DNA from: Sipunculus nudus
Lineage: Eukaryota; Annelida; Sipuncula; Golfingiida; Sipunculidae
NCBI GenBank assembly: GCA_026874595.1
Contig: CM049310.1
Location: forward strand, 26,461,058 to 26,525,057
Length of the DNA: 64,000 nucleotides
Reading direction: 5' to 3'
The translations under genes and the position numbers were made by a program. The first letter of the stretch is position 1, and the number at the start of each line of letters is the position of its first letter. Below, piece by piece: positions 25,101 through 36,533 of the stretch. Below the pieces are notes generated by a model, which was not told where the DNA came from, did no database searches, and saw only the letters and a program-made list of their open reading frames with translations.

Positions 25101-28100
25101 TAGTTTGTGAAAAATATGACAAAATATCTATACTGAAACAAAATTATGCATGGTACATATAATGGTGGTCATAGACCATATTGTGGATGACTGAAATTAC
25201 TGATAACAAACACTGTAGGGAAATGATAAATCTGTGTCACTTCTTACCAAGACATGAACAAGCAGAGAGTCATCCATCTGGATCACCTTGAGGAGATATG
25301 TTTCATCTTTGTCATCCTTGTACAGTAGACTGTAAACTTCCTGGTTCTCATTCCAGCCACCAGGGAGCAGCTCTGACTTCTTGGCACTGGCACTGGGCTT
25401 GAAACAGATCATTTATTTACATGTAAATTAATCAATCTCTGACATTTTTCAGAACTGATGTGTGAACCTACTTATTTCTACCCCTACTTGTGTCTAATAA
25501 GACAAACCAACAACAAATTTTGGAAGGTAAATTCATTCTGATCTTATTCCAGATGTAAATCCACCAAAATTTACAGAATTTGTGCTACATGTTGAGCAAC
25601 CACTGAACTTACCTAGCTCTATGACTATATGTCACCCCTACCAGTACTCATACCCTTCCCCTGGAACCCAGCATGGGCCTGTTAACATTTTCTTATTTGT
25701 TATCAATTGTTACCTCCAGCAATGCCTGACCAACCAAGACAGGCTCATTGTGTTTTACAAGTAAGAAAACTTTTAGGTGCCCATCCTGTTTCTAGGCCTG
25801 CAATTAAATAAGGTATATAATTAATACAGTGTCCTTTTTTTATTTCAATTATTCAGCCATAAGCAATACAGTACCTTCAGCCATGTGGTCTATTTTTAGT
25901 AAACAGACACACCTGGATTGTATTCAAAGCCCGGAGCAGCGGCCTTTTCCCCCCACTGCCACCCACACAAGATTGGCTTAAGCTGAGCTTACCTCAGTCA
26001 CCCTTGTATTTGATTTCAGCAAAAGTGAGCCAACTTTGTATACCCTAACTTGACTTAGAAAAATATGGTTGTCAAAGATATCAAAGATATGCAATCTTTA
26101 AACATACCTGCCTGAGCAATGTAAAGGTACTGTTGCATGGTAATAAGGCTGAAAGCAATACATCACATTGTGTACATCTAGTGGGCTGAATAACGCAGAG
26201 TATGGAGATTGCAGCACCATATTTTAAGTTTGATTTTATTATCCTGTTTATGGTTACTGAAAATATACTCAAAATGGTTGTTCTTTTATGAATGTATTGG
26301 CCAACAAAACTACCAAGATAATTTACTAATTTTGCAATCAATAATTAGTTATAGGTTTAGTGGATGAAATATATGTACTTCTATAAGAAACCTATTCACA
26401 TTAACTCTTACATGGAATACCAGGGAATACAACAAGGTGTCTCAAATGGGAATCAATACTAGAATGTCATGATCAAGAGTCCAAAATGCTACCAACTGAT
26501 CCGTGAAGACAAGATACTGGCTAAGGTAATTGTATCCGCCAAAAGTTTTGCGGATACTATGTTATCAGCCCACCGCCGCCGCCGCGTAGGTGTCCGGAGA
26601 ACTCCTCCGTAACCTCTGGGCGGAATTTTACGAAACCCGGGATTATGTTCGGGTCACATGTGAACTGCTGCGCCCCGATTTTGTTTTGACCTCTGACCTA
26701 TCCTCTGCGCTCTGCGTCCGTTTGTGCGTCTGTTTCCACACATAAAGCCACATATCTCGGGAACCGTTTGACCGATCAGGAAATTTTTTTTGCACAAATG
26801 TAGCCCTTGGAGAGCTTTATAACATACACAAAAAATGGTGGCGCCACCTGCAACCATGTTTGCACAGTGTCCATCTGTTCGTCTGCGTTGGGTTAAAATC
26901 ACTCATATCTCTGCAGTGGTTTGACTAATTCACCTGAAATTCTGCATGCTTATACATCCTGGATAGCTTTTCTGATTTTATGACAGGTGGCGCCACCTAC
27001 ATTCACGTTTACACTGCAGAAATCAAAGCTCATATCTCGGGAACCGTTTGACCGATTGGGCCAAAATTTTGCATGTGTATAGATCTCACATAGCTCTTTA
27101 TCATACGCAAAACTGGTGGCGCCACCTGCAGCCATTTTTGCACAGCTCCCGTCTATTTGTCTGCCATGGGATAAAATCACTCATATCTTGGCAGTGGTTT
27201 GACACATCTGCCTAAAATTTTGCAGGTTTATACATCCTGGATAGCTTTTTTGATTTTATGACAGGTGGCGCCACCTACATTCACGTTTACGCTGCAGACA
27301 TCCAAGCTCATATCTCCGGAACCGTTTGACCGATTGGGCCAAAATTTTGCATGTGTATAGATCTCACATAGCTCTTTATCATACGCAAAACTGGTGGCGC
27401 CACCTGCAGCCATTTTTGCACAGCTCCCATCTATTTGTCTGCAATGGGATAAAATCACTCATATCTTGGCAGTGGTTTGACATATCTGCCTAAAATTTTT
27501 CAGGTTTATACATCCCCGACAGCTCTCTTGATTTTATGACAGGTGACGCCACCTACATTCACGTTTACGCTGCAGACATCCAAGCTCATATCTCGGGAAC
27601 CGTTTGACCGATTGGGCCAAAATTTTGCATGTGTATAGATCTCACATAGCTCTATATCATATGCAAAACTGGTGGCGCCACCTGCAGCCATTTTTGCACA
27701 GCTCCCATCTATTTGTCTGCAATGGGATAAAATCACTCATATCTTGGCAGTGGTTTGACATATCTGCCTAAAATTTTTCAGGTTTATACATCCCCGACAG
27801 CTCTCTTGATTTTATGACAGATGGCGCCACCTACATTCTAGTTTATGCAGCAGATATCCGAGCTCATATCTCGGGAACCGTTTGACCGATTAAGCCAAAG
27901 TTTTGCATGTGTATAGTACTCACATAACTCTTAATCATATGCAAAACTGGTGGCGCCACCTGCAACCACTTTTGCACAGTGTCCATCTGTTTGTCTGCCA
28001 AGGGCAAAAATCACTCATATACATGTAGTGGTTTGACTTGTCTGCCTTAAATTTTGCATATGTATACAACTTGGACGGCTTTCTGGATTTTGTGGTAGGT

Positions 28101-31100
28101 GGCGCAACCTACATACACAATTTGGCTGCAGACATCCATGCTAATATGCAACACTTCACTCTGTTTCCCCTTGCCACTCAATCCATGCCTCACTTCACCC
28201 GTTCCACTCTGATTTAGGCGGATACACGTAGTCGCTTGCTCGACTACCCGTATTCTAGTTATAGTTTATTTTAAGTTGAGTGTAAGGTGCCATCTATTGA
28301 GTCATTGGGGTATTTTTTTCAACAGGCTAAAAGCATAATTTGATGTTATGCAATAGGTTGGGCCTGCTTCCGCCATACCCCAACTCAGGTGGGGAGCCCA
28401 GGAACCCCAGTCCCCTCCTGTAGTAATTATAACAAACTCCAGGTGTGGGCAAAATCCATATGAGGAATTTCTCAGTAAATATAATAGACCATTTGCATGG
28501 AAACAACAGCGACACCTGTTTTAAACAAAGTGGACACGTAGGCCTAATTCTGAACATGTAGCATAAGCATTAAGAGGTATGAAAATGATGGTAAATGTGC
28601 ATTTTAGACGGTTTTTCCAGTACTTATTCGCTATCTTTTACACATTATTTCCAAAATTATGTTATTTTATAATAAGGAGAAATGTATATACTTATATAAG
28701 AATAAGGCTTATAGAGTTTGATAACCAATATATTTGATATGTAATGACCAAAATATAACTTTTACACTGTAATGTTTTCTTGGCAACGCCATCAACATTA
28801 TAAAGATCAATATCTGAGCCAATAAAAATTTTGACTTTGGAGACACAATGACTCATAAACAACACCACATTTTTATTATACAACCCTTTTTTTTCTAAAA
28901 AATATACATCTCTTGTAAATAATATAAAATATCATTTTGGGTAAAAGTGCAGCACAGGTGACCTGCCTAAAACAGACCACTTTGATGATGGTCTGTCCTT
29001 ATTTTTCTTGCTCCCACAGTTTCACATAAAAATAAAACTGTATCATACTTTATTCAAAGGGAAATTTTAGTTTGAGTAATCCCCACATAGATTTTTTTGT
29101 CATCTTTTAATTGACTGTAAACCAGAAATATATAGGCTGGTACCCAGCACAATTGAGTGCCTAATCAAAAGGTTGCAGATTATTCTGTGTTGGCAGTGTA
29201 TAAAACCTGGCCCCAAGGATCCCCAATCCCCCCAAAAATATATAATTCTTAAAACTCTAATGGTAATCTGTCAAGATATTTGAGTAGAAAAGCAACTAAA
29301 GACGTATTTTATACCATGCTTGGTTCAAACCTTAAAAACACTGACGGACGCTGACGCACAGATCTGACGGTTCCGACAGACCCCTATTGCTCATTGTTTT
29401 ACTCATATTTCAACCTCACCTTCAGGCATAACACCCATGTGATTTAGTTGTTGTGTGTTTTGTATCTGTGTTTATTCATTTATTTCATTTTTTATTCATA
29501 TTTTTATATTTATTATTTTTTCTGTATGTCTACATCCTTTATTTTGTTAAATAAATTTAGTTTACATAATTATTCTTGTATCTCAGCAAACATCTCTTGA
29601 AATGCAAGTAATCACACATTCTTTGGGTAGTTATGTCATAGTCAACTTTAAGTCGTATGGCTATTCAAATTTAGAGAAGAATGAAAGAGCTTGGATATCA
29701 GTGGTCTCAGGTCCGCAGTGACCGGTGGCACACTTTTTCTATGCAAGCACCATTATATTTTCTCACAAAAATTGACTTATAATTTTAAGGATGTGACATT
29801 AATCCCATATCTTTTCTCATTCAATTAGAAACTAGACATTTCTTGGCACCGCTGGTGCCATAGTATCGCCAGACAAATGAGGTTTTGTGGTATTTTGTTG
29901 ATGTAATGTTATGTATTTGTATTTTAGAAATGAATGTGAGAAACATTTGTACAAAATATAGGAATATTTAAAGTGAAGGAAATTGTTATGTAAAAGGTTA
30001 TATATAAATAGAAGTATATATTTAATGATGTATTGAGTTGTATATGTATGTTTGGAGTAACTTGTTTGAGAATAATATAGAGTAAAGCAGAAAGAAAGAG
30101 AAAGAGATGGATAGACAGGATTTCAGAGAGATGGAGAGATATGATACTGGTTAGTGTAAAACTGCATTTCAAAATATCCAACATTTGAAAAAAAAATTAA
30201 ATTAAAAAAAAAAATTTAAATTAAATCAAATTTTAAAATTAAATTTAAAATTAAATATACCTCATTCCATAAACCATATCTATATACATGCATAACATGA
30301 AAGAAATCTGTCCATTACTGTTTGACTTATAATGCTCACAGTATATACTGTCAAGTGGCAATGATGGGGTATTCAAAGGCGCAAAAAACAAGAAAAGGAC
30401 AACAGGTGGCGCCACCTATCTTCTGCAAAAGACAAAACTATCCAAGATCTTCCGTCAACTTGATTTTTGGACCAATCCATGCATCCCTTTTTAAGATATT
30501 CATGATTTTATGTGATTTTCACCATATATGGTAATATTCAAGGTCAAAGCCACTCTCAAAGGAAAGTTCATGACCCCAATTTTAATATACATCATCCCAT
30601 AACCCATACCTATGTACATGCATAATATTAAAAAAATCGGTCAATCAGTTTTTTGACTTGTGATGCTAAAAGTACTGTCAAGTGGCAATGATGGGGGTAT
30701 TAAACGGCACAAAAACAAGAAAAGGATACTAGGTGGCACCACCAGTTTCCGGTACATGACATCACTATCCAAGATCTTTGTCCAACTTGATTTTTGGATA
30801 AATCCATGAAAGATTTCTTGAGATATTTAAGAATTTGTGTGATTTTCCCCAAAAATGGATCTATTCAAGGTCAAGGTCACTCTCCAATTTGAGGTCATGA
30901 CCCCATTTTAAATAGGCTTCGTCCTCTCACCTATATCTATAAATGTGTCAAGTTTGAAAAAGATCCTTGAAATATTTTTTGAGTTATTGTGTCCAAAAGA
31001 AATCTCTGCGGTGGCGGCAGCGCGACCGTGCCTAAACCATAGTATCTCCAGACTATGTCTGGCGATACAATAAAAATATGAGTAGTAGTTTTACACTGGG

Positions 31101-33473
31101 GTCTGCCATAATAAAACAGCCCTCAAACTCAAGCAGTGGCAAGGGGTCCGTTTACATCTAAATATTTTTGTATTCTTAAATTTTTCACCAGATTAGTCAT
31201 TATCCATCAAGCTAAGGGACTTTGCTCTGTTTTGACATCAGTATCAGGTTTTTATTTTTCGGTATAAATATTGGAAAATATGGAAACTGATGTTTGTAGT
31301 CCGGGATCTGTAGGGTTCAGGTTTTACACACTGCCTAATGTGCGGGCCTACCAATTAATAGATACAATGCGTTGCACATGAAGATGCCGGCCTTGTATAT
31401 TTTTTATATTAAACAAGTTACTTACAGGTATTTTTCACTGGTTTAGCGTGTTGAGAAGGGTTGGGAATTGTTTTATATTTGATTGAAAACTTTTAGCCCG
31501 ATTGAATCGGACTCAATATTATTAGGCCATACCATATATTGAGTCCAATGGCTATACAGTGAGAGTTTCTACAATATAAGCCTCAGACTACACACCACCC
31601 AATGCCCTTGTTACCAGTGTCATTAGGTGTTTATTACCCTGTGCCAGCGGTCACTCTTCAGAGCTGGGCCCGTTGAAACAAAATGTAACAACATTTTAGC
31701 TGTCAACCACTTGAGTCAGCGAGGCTATCAGTGAGGTGCGCCTGTTCCAGTGTTTTTCTCTGCCCCTATTAAACTTGCTGACATGCTTCTGGTAAAAAGG
31801 TCAGTAAATGTTTAAAAATGATAATCCAAGTTTAATTTTAGTTGCTATTGATACCATGAAACACATACTTAATGGTGTTAAAATGGTATAATCCTGTGAG
31901 GCTGTGTCTTGTTGTTTGGCAGTAAACAGGCAGGGCACTCGGTAAAACCCGGAATTTCCGAGGATATTCCGAGCTCCCTCGGAATAAAAGTTTGAGCCAT
32001 TTCCCTCAGCAGAAGATCCCTGAAAGTAGGAAAAAAGTTCACATGCATATAAATTAATAATTATCTTCCTATTTCTTTAGGGTTCAGTTCTAATCATCGA
32101 CTTTTAAAGGCGTATTCTACGGTTTTCCGAGCCAGATCTGACCGGCCCGGGACGACGGCCTTGTTTATGGTAGATCTTACCTAAATCCGGTGGTTTCATG
32201 AGAATTCGTGGAGAGTATAAACAGCTGACAGGCCTGGATAAAAAGGATATGGCCAGTAAAGAGAGTGAATTGTAGATTTATCAGATATACTCCTCTTACT
32301 GATAATAAGATCATGAAATATTGTGGAAGGCCACAACTAAAGAAAGGGGCAGGGCATGGAGAGAGATTCTACAATTAATGGAAGTAGCATGACATTTGGA
32401 CAGGGAGGCTACAGCAGTATCAGTGTCTACAAGTGTCTTCATTTACCACTGGCATTATTAAAATTCTATTTTTTATTAGTCCAATGAACAAAGGAACACT
32501 TTTGAAAACAAAATCATTTATTAACAACTGAACCATAATAATCAAATGAAATATGTACAAATTGAAAGTAAATTAAGCCTCATGAAATACACCTGATACC
32601 ACAATGAAATATTGAATTTAAAATACCAATGTATATATATATACTTGTACATTTTATTACTATTAATTTACTATCTATAGACCTAATATATGAAATCATA
32701 ATGTAATTAAAGCGCTATAGAAAAATTAGACGAATAAATGATGTAATCCAATAGGTAATAATTAATTTGTCAACAGGAATGGAGAAAGCTGCAGTTTTTT
32801 ATGTGGTTTTGAGTGGGCCCGATCGCCGTGGGTCTGGATTCTCCGGGAACTCTCCAGGCGCTTCCAAAATTTTAGTAAACATGGCAGTCGTGCGGGTCTG
32901 TTTGAAAAGATGTGAAAAAAATCGTACGCTGTACCTTAATAAGTCGAGGATTAGAACGGAGCCCTGAATAAATGGGAAGATAATTGTTCATTCTTCAGGT
33001 ATGGGTACTTTTTTTCTACTGTCAAGGATCCTCTGCCGAGGGAAATGGCTCAAACTTTTATTCCGAGGGAGCTAGGAATATCCTCGGAAATTCCGGGTTT
33101 TACCGAGTGCCCTGTGTAGTCAAAGATGCAACGGATCCGTTGCATCCTCCGTGGCTTATATTGTAGAAACTCTCCTGTATGGCTATTAGACTCAATATAT
33201 GGCAGGGCCTAATAATTTTGAGTCCGATTTAATCGGGCTATTTAACTTTAAGCTAATATTTTTACCAAAAGGTATTCAAGCGGCTGTGAACGGACCATAG
33301 TTGGTGAAGTAGTGAATCGTTGAGTTGGTTTCTCTTACCTCTTCACCTTTGCCTGTACATTTGAACCCATGTTTTATCATCGCCCAGTGAAGACAACAAA
33401 TGACAGAGTCAGCGGGGCCATTTAGCTGGCTCTGTACACTTGTAAACATTAACTCAAGTCCCGCTGTGGTCAT
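19132..33473 (-). CDS. PSMF1: PSMF1, proteasome regulator PI31 (7 coding exons, 289 aa)
   Basis: Coding exons in transcript order: 33339-33473, 25248-25397, 24721-24800, 22200-22400, 20849-21001, 20264-20362, 19132-19183. Every intron is GT-AG and exon phases join without error (870 nt including stop). The N-terminal FP domain (about residues 1-150) carries family blocks such as GLELMF, CCLHWAMIKHGF and KKSELLPGGW; the C-terminal third is Gly/Pro/Asp-rich with DPLRVP, RSDLDPL and GAVPPGARFDPFGP, as in vertebrate PI31 (human 271 aa). PI31 binds the 20S proteasome and FBXO7; it inhibits proteolysis in vitro and supports proteasome assembly or transport in vivo. The C-terminus ends DMFM where human ends DMYL, so the HbYX tail has Phe in place of Tyr. 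Intron 1 (7.9 kb) is filled with repeats, one ending 98 bp from exon 1. The start is the only ATG giving the family N-terminus. Identification is secure. Confidence 0.94.
21058..21765. repeat. Element with about 150-bp tandem units and a terminal hairpin
   Basis: Within PSMF1 intron 5 (21002-22199). Three diverged units (starting near 21277, 21421 and 21567) share TCTGTAATTCAA, CATCCCTGTGAATTTGG and GTTGTTGTT words. They are followed by a GGACGG-rich tail and a hairpin-forming end (GCACCGC...GCGGGGC near 21735). Architecture resembles Helitron/Helentron-associated repeats of bivalves; exact ends are uncertain. Confidence 0.55.
24489..24562. repeat. Perfect 37-bp tandem duplication
   Basis: Two identical 37-bp units beginning TGTGACCCC, within PSMF1 intron 3. 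Identity of the copies implies a recent event or an assembly artefact. Confidence 0.9.
26535..28258 (+). mobile_element. Helitron-like element carrying a 278-bp higher-order tandem repeat
   Basis: Within PSMF1 intron 1. The 3' end is a textbook Helitron terminus: hairpin GTAGTCG-CTTGCT-CGACTAC (28228-28247), 7-nt spacer, CTAG, host T. A plausible 5' end is TCCGCCAAAAG after A at 26534, inside a near-palindrome with GCGGATAC. The interior holds four to five copies of a 278-bp unit, each with two GGTGGCGCCACC palindromes spaced alternately 149 and 129 bp (first bases 26837, 26986, 27115, 27264, 27393, 27542, 27671, 27820, 27949, 28098). Three units are nearly identical. Minus-strand 76-codon frames repeat with the unit and are not genes. 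Confidence 0.7.
29192..31336. mobile_element. Possible hAT-like element enclosing a nested repeat (weak)
   Basis: Left edge GGCAGTGTATAAAACC and right edge (reverse complement AGGCAGTGTGTAAAACC) match the ends of the 9678-10663 element, with similar subterminal GGATCC/GGGATC words. No matching 8-bp flanks were found. The tandem-unit element at 29833-31070 lies between them, so the pair may be one element with an insertion or two solo fragments. Confidence 0.4.
29833..31070 (+). mobile_element. Tandem-unit element, copy A (about 330-bp units, terminal hairpin)
   Basis: Left end TAGACATTTCTTGGCAC is shared with copy B (34453-36112). The interior has two diverged units of about 330 bp, each with AAGTGGCAATGATG, a GGTGGCRCCACC box (30405, 30732), TCAAGATC-like and TTCAAGGTCAA blocks. 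The right end has the hairpin CCAGAC-TAT-GTCTGG (31048-31062) followed by CGATACAATA. A subterminal CATAGTATCGCCAGAC near 29857 reappears at the right end. The layout fits Helentron-associated (pearl/HINE-like) elements by architecture only. Confidence 0.6.
31494..33240. mobile_element. Mutator-like long-TIR element, copy 1 (interrupted by a nested element)
   Basis: Inverted repeats of about 85 bp, beginning TAGCCCGATT, bound a 1747-bp element in PSMF1 intron 1. The right end is 98 bp below exon 1. Outside the nested element at 31931-33114 the sequence is collinear with copy 2 at 58997-59554. Flanking 9-mers GAAAACTTT and TTTAACTTT agree at 6 of 9 positions, compatible with an eroded 9-bp TSD. 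Long TIRs with a 9-bp TSD point to the Mutator superfamily. No transposase is present. Confidence 0.8.
31931..33114. mobile_element. Second transposon nested inside the Mutator-like element
   Basis: Inverted repeats of roughly 105 bp, ends CAGGGCACTCGGTAAAACCC and its complement, with near identity through the TTCCGAGG and CCATTTCCCTC blocks. It is absent at the matching point of copy 2 (near 59440), which acts as an empty site. No clear TSD was found. The 1184-bp interior is AT-rich without a transposase. CAGGG ends suggest hAT, but the superfamily is unsettled. Confidence 0.8.
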
Positions 33474-33676
33474 TCTGTCAACTCACGTTGTTGTCAAACA
33501 AGCGACCTCCTCACATGATGTAATTATAAAGCTCAACCGTGCTTTAATATCCAACTCTCAACTGCCTGGAGTTTAGGGTCAAGGTCACCAACTCCACGAA
33601 ATCATTATTTCCTGCGTCTCATCAGTAAAGGTGTGTCCTTTTATTATCAATTAATGATATCGTAGGAAAGCTGGTC

Positions 33677-34018
33677 TAAGGCCAAAAAAAATTTAAGGTA
33701 TGGTTCTCAGGCACCGCCCGCATCAATTTTAAACCCCCGCATCAAAAATTTTTATTTTGATTTTCAATAAAAACATTCCAATTTTGAGCTGCTGCCGCTC
33801 CGACATTTCTTTCAAGAAGGTAAAACCATACTATTTCCTTTGTTTTGTAGTGCTTTTACTTATTTAGCAAAAAAAACTGTTATTTTCATGCTTTTCCCTT
33901 ATCATTTGACATTTTTATCGAAACATACCAAAAAATTTAAAATAAAAAAAGCGCCCGCCCGCATTGATTTCTGAAAAAAAGTGCCTGAGAACCATACCTT
34001 TTTTTCATTTTGGCCTAA
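33677..34018. mobile_element. MITE family with GGTATGGTTCTCAGGCAC ends, copy 1
   Basis: The inverted ends share AGGCCAAAA and GGTATGGTTCTCAGGCAC. The interior is AT-rich with CCCGC-rich blocks near both ends. It lies 204-545 bp upstream of the PSMF1 start codon, so it may sit in the promoter. The second copy is at 38535-38821. Confidence 0.75.
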
Positions 34019-34452
34019 GTGCTTTGCATTTATTTAAAAGTAAATTCACCACTGGTCCTGCCCGTTTTATTTAGCATAACTCCTGTATAATCTTAGGCCA
34101 TATTTTGAAAATTGAAATTTATGTATGTAATAGTAATACATCCTATAAATTCTAAACTTTTTTTTTTTACTAATCAATTTCACTAAAAAATTAAAATATT
34201 TTGTTACATTTGTATATGAAATATCAAAAATATGAATTTATAGACCTAAATAGGTTTAAATTGCCTCAGGTTAATGGCAAATAAGTGAGAACAAGTGGAT
34301 TTCACTTGTATTAAAACACAATCATTGAAAAACATCCCAAATGGTAATACACAAGAGCACAGCAGTCTAATCCTGCCTGTAAAGATCAGGGAATGGGGGT
34401 TGGTTTATCTGATTTTTTTTATTCTTATTAGAGAACAAAAGTGTAACTTAAA

Positions 34453-36112
34453 CAAGACATTTCTTGGCACTATCCCCAAGCAATAACCCCCCCCCCCCCC
34501 CCCTCTTTAAGAATAGGCCCCCATCTTCAGCAGCATATACAGACACTTGGCAAGCTGCCATGGTTTCTTCCATCTATCAACTTGAGAAACAATATTTTTC
34601 ACCAAAGATGGGGGCCAATGGGGTGAATCACTCCTAAGAAAAGGGCATTTATTTATACTATAAACATGCTAAGGTAGGTGGCACCACCTGTCTGGTAGAT
34701 GAGAAAACTCTCCAAGATGGATGTACATGCTAAATTGCAGACCTACACATAGAACATCTCCTCAGATATGAGTAATTTTCTCCTAAAAAGAAAGTACGAA
34801 TGGACACCACAAAAAAATGCAGATGGCGCCACCAGTATTGAGTACAAGAAGGAGGAGTCTAAGATCTTTGGACATGCACAGTTTAAGACCAATACGGCAC
34901 ACCACTCTAAGAAAAGAGCATTAATCATGCAATTCTGTGGAAAGGGGAAGGTAGGTGGCGCCACCTGTCTGGTTGATGAGAAAATTTTCCAAGATCTTTG
35001 GTCAATTTGATTTTTGGACCAATCCATGCATCCCTTATTGAGATATTTATGATTTTGTGTGATTTTCACCATATATGGCAATATTCAAGGTCAAGGCCAC
35101 TCTCATAAGAAAGGTCATCACCCCAATTTAAATATACATCATCCCATAGCTCATGTCTATGTATATGCATAATATGAAAGGAATTTGTCCATAAGTTTTT
35201 GACTTAAAATGCTCACAGTACTGTCAAGTGGCAATGATTGGTGTATTAAACAGAATGAAAACAAGAAAAAGATAATAGGTGGCGCCAACTTTTTCAGATA
35301 AATGACAATGCTTTCCAAGATCTTCAGTCAACTTGATTTTTGGATCATTCAATGGAAGATTTCTTGAAATATTTAAGAATTTGTGTGATTTTCCCCCAAA
35401 ATGGATTTATTCAAGGTCAAGGTAACTCATCTAATAAAAAGTCATGACCCTATTTTTAATAGGCTTCCTCCTTTCACCCATATCTATGTACATGTCAAGT
35501 TTGGTAAAGATCAGTAAAATATTTTTCGAGTTATCACCAAATCACCAAATGAAATCTCTGTGGTGGCACGACTTTGCTGAAAGGGGCCCAATCACCTTTG
35601 AAGCATGTTGAATTAACACAAAAAGTAGCATCCTCCCTTAAAAATAAATCTGTTCCTACCAAAATATTGCCTTGAAACCGTTTGCTTACTCCTGTAAACG
35701 AGTTTTAAAAAGAGTGGGCCGTGCGTGAGCACAGGTGTCAACATAAACAGAGGGAAAGGGATGTGCATCATGGAGCCACTATACATGTCAATCAGGAGAA
35801 GCCCTGACTTGGCCCAGAAAATATACTCCTATAATACATGTTCCCGCTGGCTGACACACTGCGTGTTGCGGCTCACAATCAGACCTCAGCCTTGATTTGG
35901 TAAACAGACACATATGGACTTTGTTTACCAACACGCAGAGCCATAACAACGCGTAAAACAGCTGAATGCAAGGTTATGAGACTGTGTGCTGGGATGATTT
36001 TGCTGGGGAAACTTCTGTATACAGCAAAACTAAACTGACATAATGAAAGAATATGAATTATATTGCCCCTGATTATATCCCTTTAGTATCCAGTCTTTGT
36101 CTGGGGATACAA
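34453..36112 (+). mobile_element. Tandem-unit element, copy B
   Basis: Same family as 29833-31070: left end AAGACATTTCTTGGCAC, repeated units with GGTGGCRCCACC-type boxes at 34677, 34954 and 35278, and a right end AGTATCCAGTCTTTGTCTGG followed by GGATACAAT. About 500 bp (35.58-36.08 kb) before the right end has no counterpart in copy A. It lies upstream of PSMF1. Confidence 0.55.
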
Positions 36113-36119
36113 TTAAATA

Positions 36120-36531
36120 CTGTGGTTGGCTTCATATTCGCGAGGCTTGAATTTCGCAATTTCTCCATTTTGAATGTTTCACGAGGGTTTCATTTTCGTG
36201 ATCTCACCAGAACCTATATCATATATCTGGTAAAGCCATACCTGTGTGTATTATAAAATGAGAATGAGTCATGAGTTTGTGATATTCTACTCATAATCAT
36301 AACATTGGTCCTGTACACCCAGCACCGGTAGTTAAGTTCAAATTTAAGGTAACGTAATTTATTTTAACATTTCTCAATGTTCTAACCTATTCTCATACAA
36401 GTATTGGTTTCACTGAATAAGATGGATATACTCAATGGGCCAATTATTCCCAAGGGTTTCATTTTCGCGATTATTTCCCATTCGTGAATATCGCGAAATT
36501 AAAACCCTCACGAACAAAAAGGCAACCACAG
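36120..36531. mobile_element. TA-flanked MITE with CTGTGGTTG ends
   Basis: Ends CTGTGGTTG and CAACCACAG are flanked by TA dinucleotides (36118-36119, 36532-36533). Inside each end are related blocks with GGGTTTCATTTTCG and TTCGCG words. No coding capacity. TA flanks suggest a Tc1/mariner-type helper. Confidence 0.65.
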
Positions 36532-36533
36532 TA

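Noticed and set aside
26654-27736. Repeated 76-82-codon minus-strand frames with MILSHCRQIDGSCAKM-type starts
   Set aside because: They recur only because of the 278-bp satellite unit, which is not a multiple of three; no sign of a protein.
26537-28258. CRISPR-like array (regular repeats and spacers)
   Set aside because: The host is an animal; the units are long homogenised satellites without unique spacers, and no cas-like genes exist.
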